Source: an uncultured Eubacteriales bacterium (lineage in GTDB: Bacteria > Bacillota > Clostridia > Oscillospirales > Oscillospiraceae). Taken from it: a DNA stretch of 20,402 nucleotides. Within the stretch, counting starts at the first letter, position 1, and every line of letters starts with the position of its first letter. Positions 20,134-20,402 of this stretch are shown one piece after another. The notes beneath the pieces were generated by a model. That model saw only the letters and a program-made list of their open reading frames with translations. It was not told the origin of the DNA and made no database searches. Location: assembly GCA_902477055.1 (NCBI GenBank), contig CABSFY010000037.1, positions 1 to 20,402 of the forward strand, given 5' to 3'. The translations under genes and the position numbers were made by a program.

Positions 20134-20402
20134 ATGCCTGAATACAGATCAGCTTCCGGCAGCGCAGCCGAGGATCTGTTCATAGACCTTTTTGCGGATA
20201 CCTTCGGGGCAGAAAAAGCCGGGTATTTATATTCACAGTACCCGTTTTACGACATTTATCAGGATGCTCGCTTCGCTGACTTCGTGCTGGAAAACGGTGC
20301 GACCCGCGTCGCCATTGAGATCGACGACGAGGCTTCCCATAACCCGCGCCTGGTGTCACAGGACAAGTTCTATGATGATCTGCTGAAACAAAACAGCATG
20401 AT
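20134..20402 (+). CDS. Vsr/DUF559-like nuclease-fold protein (partial)
   Basis: The first 89 codons of a gene that continues past the window. After ASGSAAEDLFIDLFADTFG and a hydrophobic-aromatic segment (YLYSQYPFYDIYQ) comes RFADFVLENG (Asp49) and VAIEIDDEASHN (Glu62, Asp64, His69), then DKFYDDLLKQN. This D...E-x-D...H...K pattern resembles PD-(D/E)XK nucleases of the Vsr/DUF559/DUF2726 kind, where 'IEIDGxxH' is typical. Such an N-terminal domain may stand alone or be fused to a helicase or ATPase; the size here is unknown. GAGGTGA lies eight bases before the ATG. It is directly downstream of the MazG-like gene. Confidence 0.65.
   Translation, partial: MPEYRSASGSAAEDLFIDLFADTFGAEKAGYLYSQYPFYDIYQDARFADFVLENGATRVAIEIDDEASHNPRLVSQDKFYDDLLKQNSM

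Larger units (their letters stand above)
18237..20402. mobile_element. Probable end of an integrative element
   Basis: To the right of the tRNA half-gene, gene character changes: an XRE-type regulator, two small or mid-size unknown proteins, a MazG-like enzyme and a nuclease-fold protein, with more AT-rich intergenic DNA. No integrase lies in the window; it should be near the other end or further in, and an intact tRNA-Pro(UGG) 5' half should lie at the far end. The first 370 bases (18245-18612) hold no gene I can support. The right limit is simply the window edge. Confidence 0.5.

Noticed and set aside
1..20402. CRISPR array
   Set aside because: No regularly spaced direct repeats and no Cas-like proteins were found on either strand.

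Overview
The window looks like chromosomal DNA from a moderately GC-rich anaerobic Firmicute (Clostridia, probably Oscillospiraceae/Ruminococcaceae-like). Nearly every gene has a strong AGGAGG-type ribosome binding site, rho-independent terminators are frequent, and the families (short clostridial-type peptide deformylase, ArsC/Spx-like protein, SdpI-like membrane protein, CUT2 sugar ABC transporter) fit that group. The taxon is an inference; there is no rRNA or other marker gene.

Region 1 (1-8.5 kb) is a mosaic of small housekeeping and stress genes on both strands. It starts with a highly structured non-coding stretch (1-306), then a minimal nucleotidyltransferase and an O6-alkylguanine-DNA alkyltransferase (plus strand), a branched-chain aminotransferase (minus), RecQ helicase (plus), peptide deformylase (minus), an ArsC/Spx-family protein (plus), a minus-strand group (109-aa unknown, SdpI-like membrane protein, Cys-rich small protein, frameshifted NUDIX protein), a small DNA-binding-like protein (plus), a decayed gene fragment and a second NUDIX protein (minus).

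Region 2 (8.6-18.0 kb) is a carbohydrate-use locus. A GH1 enzyme carrying the phosphate-binding signature of 6-phospho-beta-glucosidases stands first, with its own terminator. A TetR regulator is divergent from a seven-gene run: BglK-like ROK sugar kinase, two VOC/glyoxalase-fold proteins (the second with a zinc ribbon), a double-ATPase CUT2 ABC subunit, permease, substrate-binding lipoprotein and a second permease. No PTS gene is present, so the simplest reading is ABC import of a beta-glucoside, phosphorylation inside the cell by the ROK kinase, then hydrolysis by the GH1 enzyme. The two VOC proteins have no assigned step and are the most novel part of this locus.

Region 3 (18.2-20.4 kb) begins at the 3' half of a tRNA-Pro(UGG), read on the minus strand and cut exactly at the 5' edge of its anticodon loop, followed by a strong terminator. 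This is the pattern left by an integrative element inserted into a tRNA gene. The genes to its right (XRE-type regulator, two unknown proteins, MazG-like nucleotide pyrophosphohydrolase, and the start of a nuclease-fold protein running off the window) are typical element cargo and may be the start of a defence-type module.
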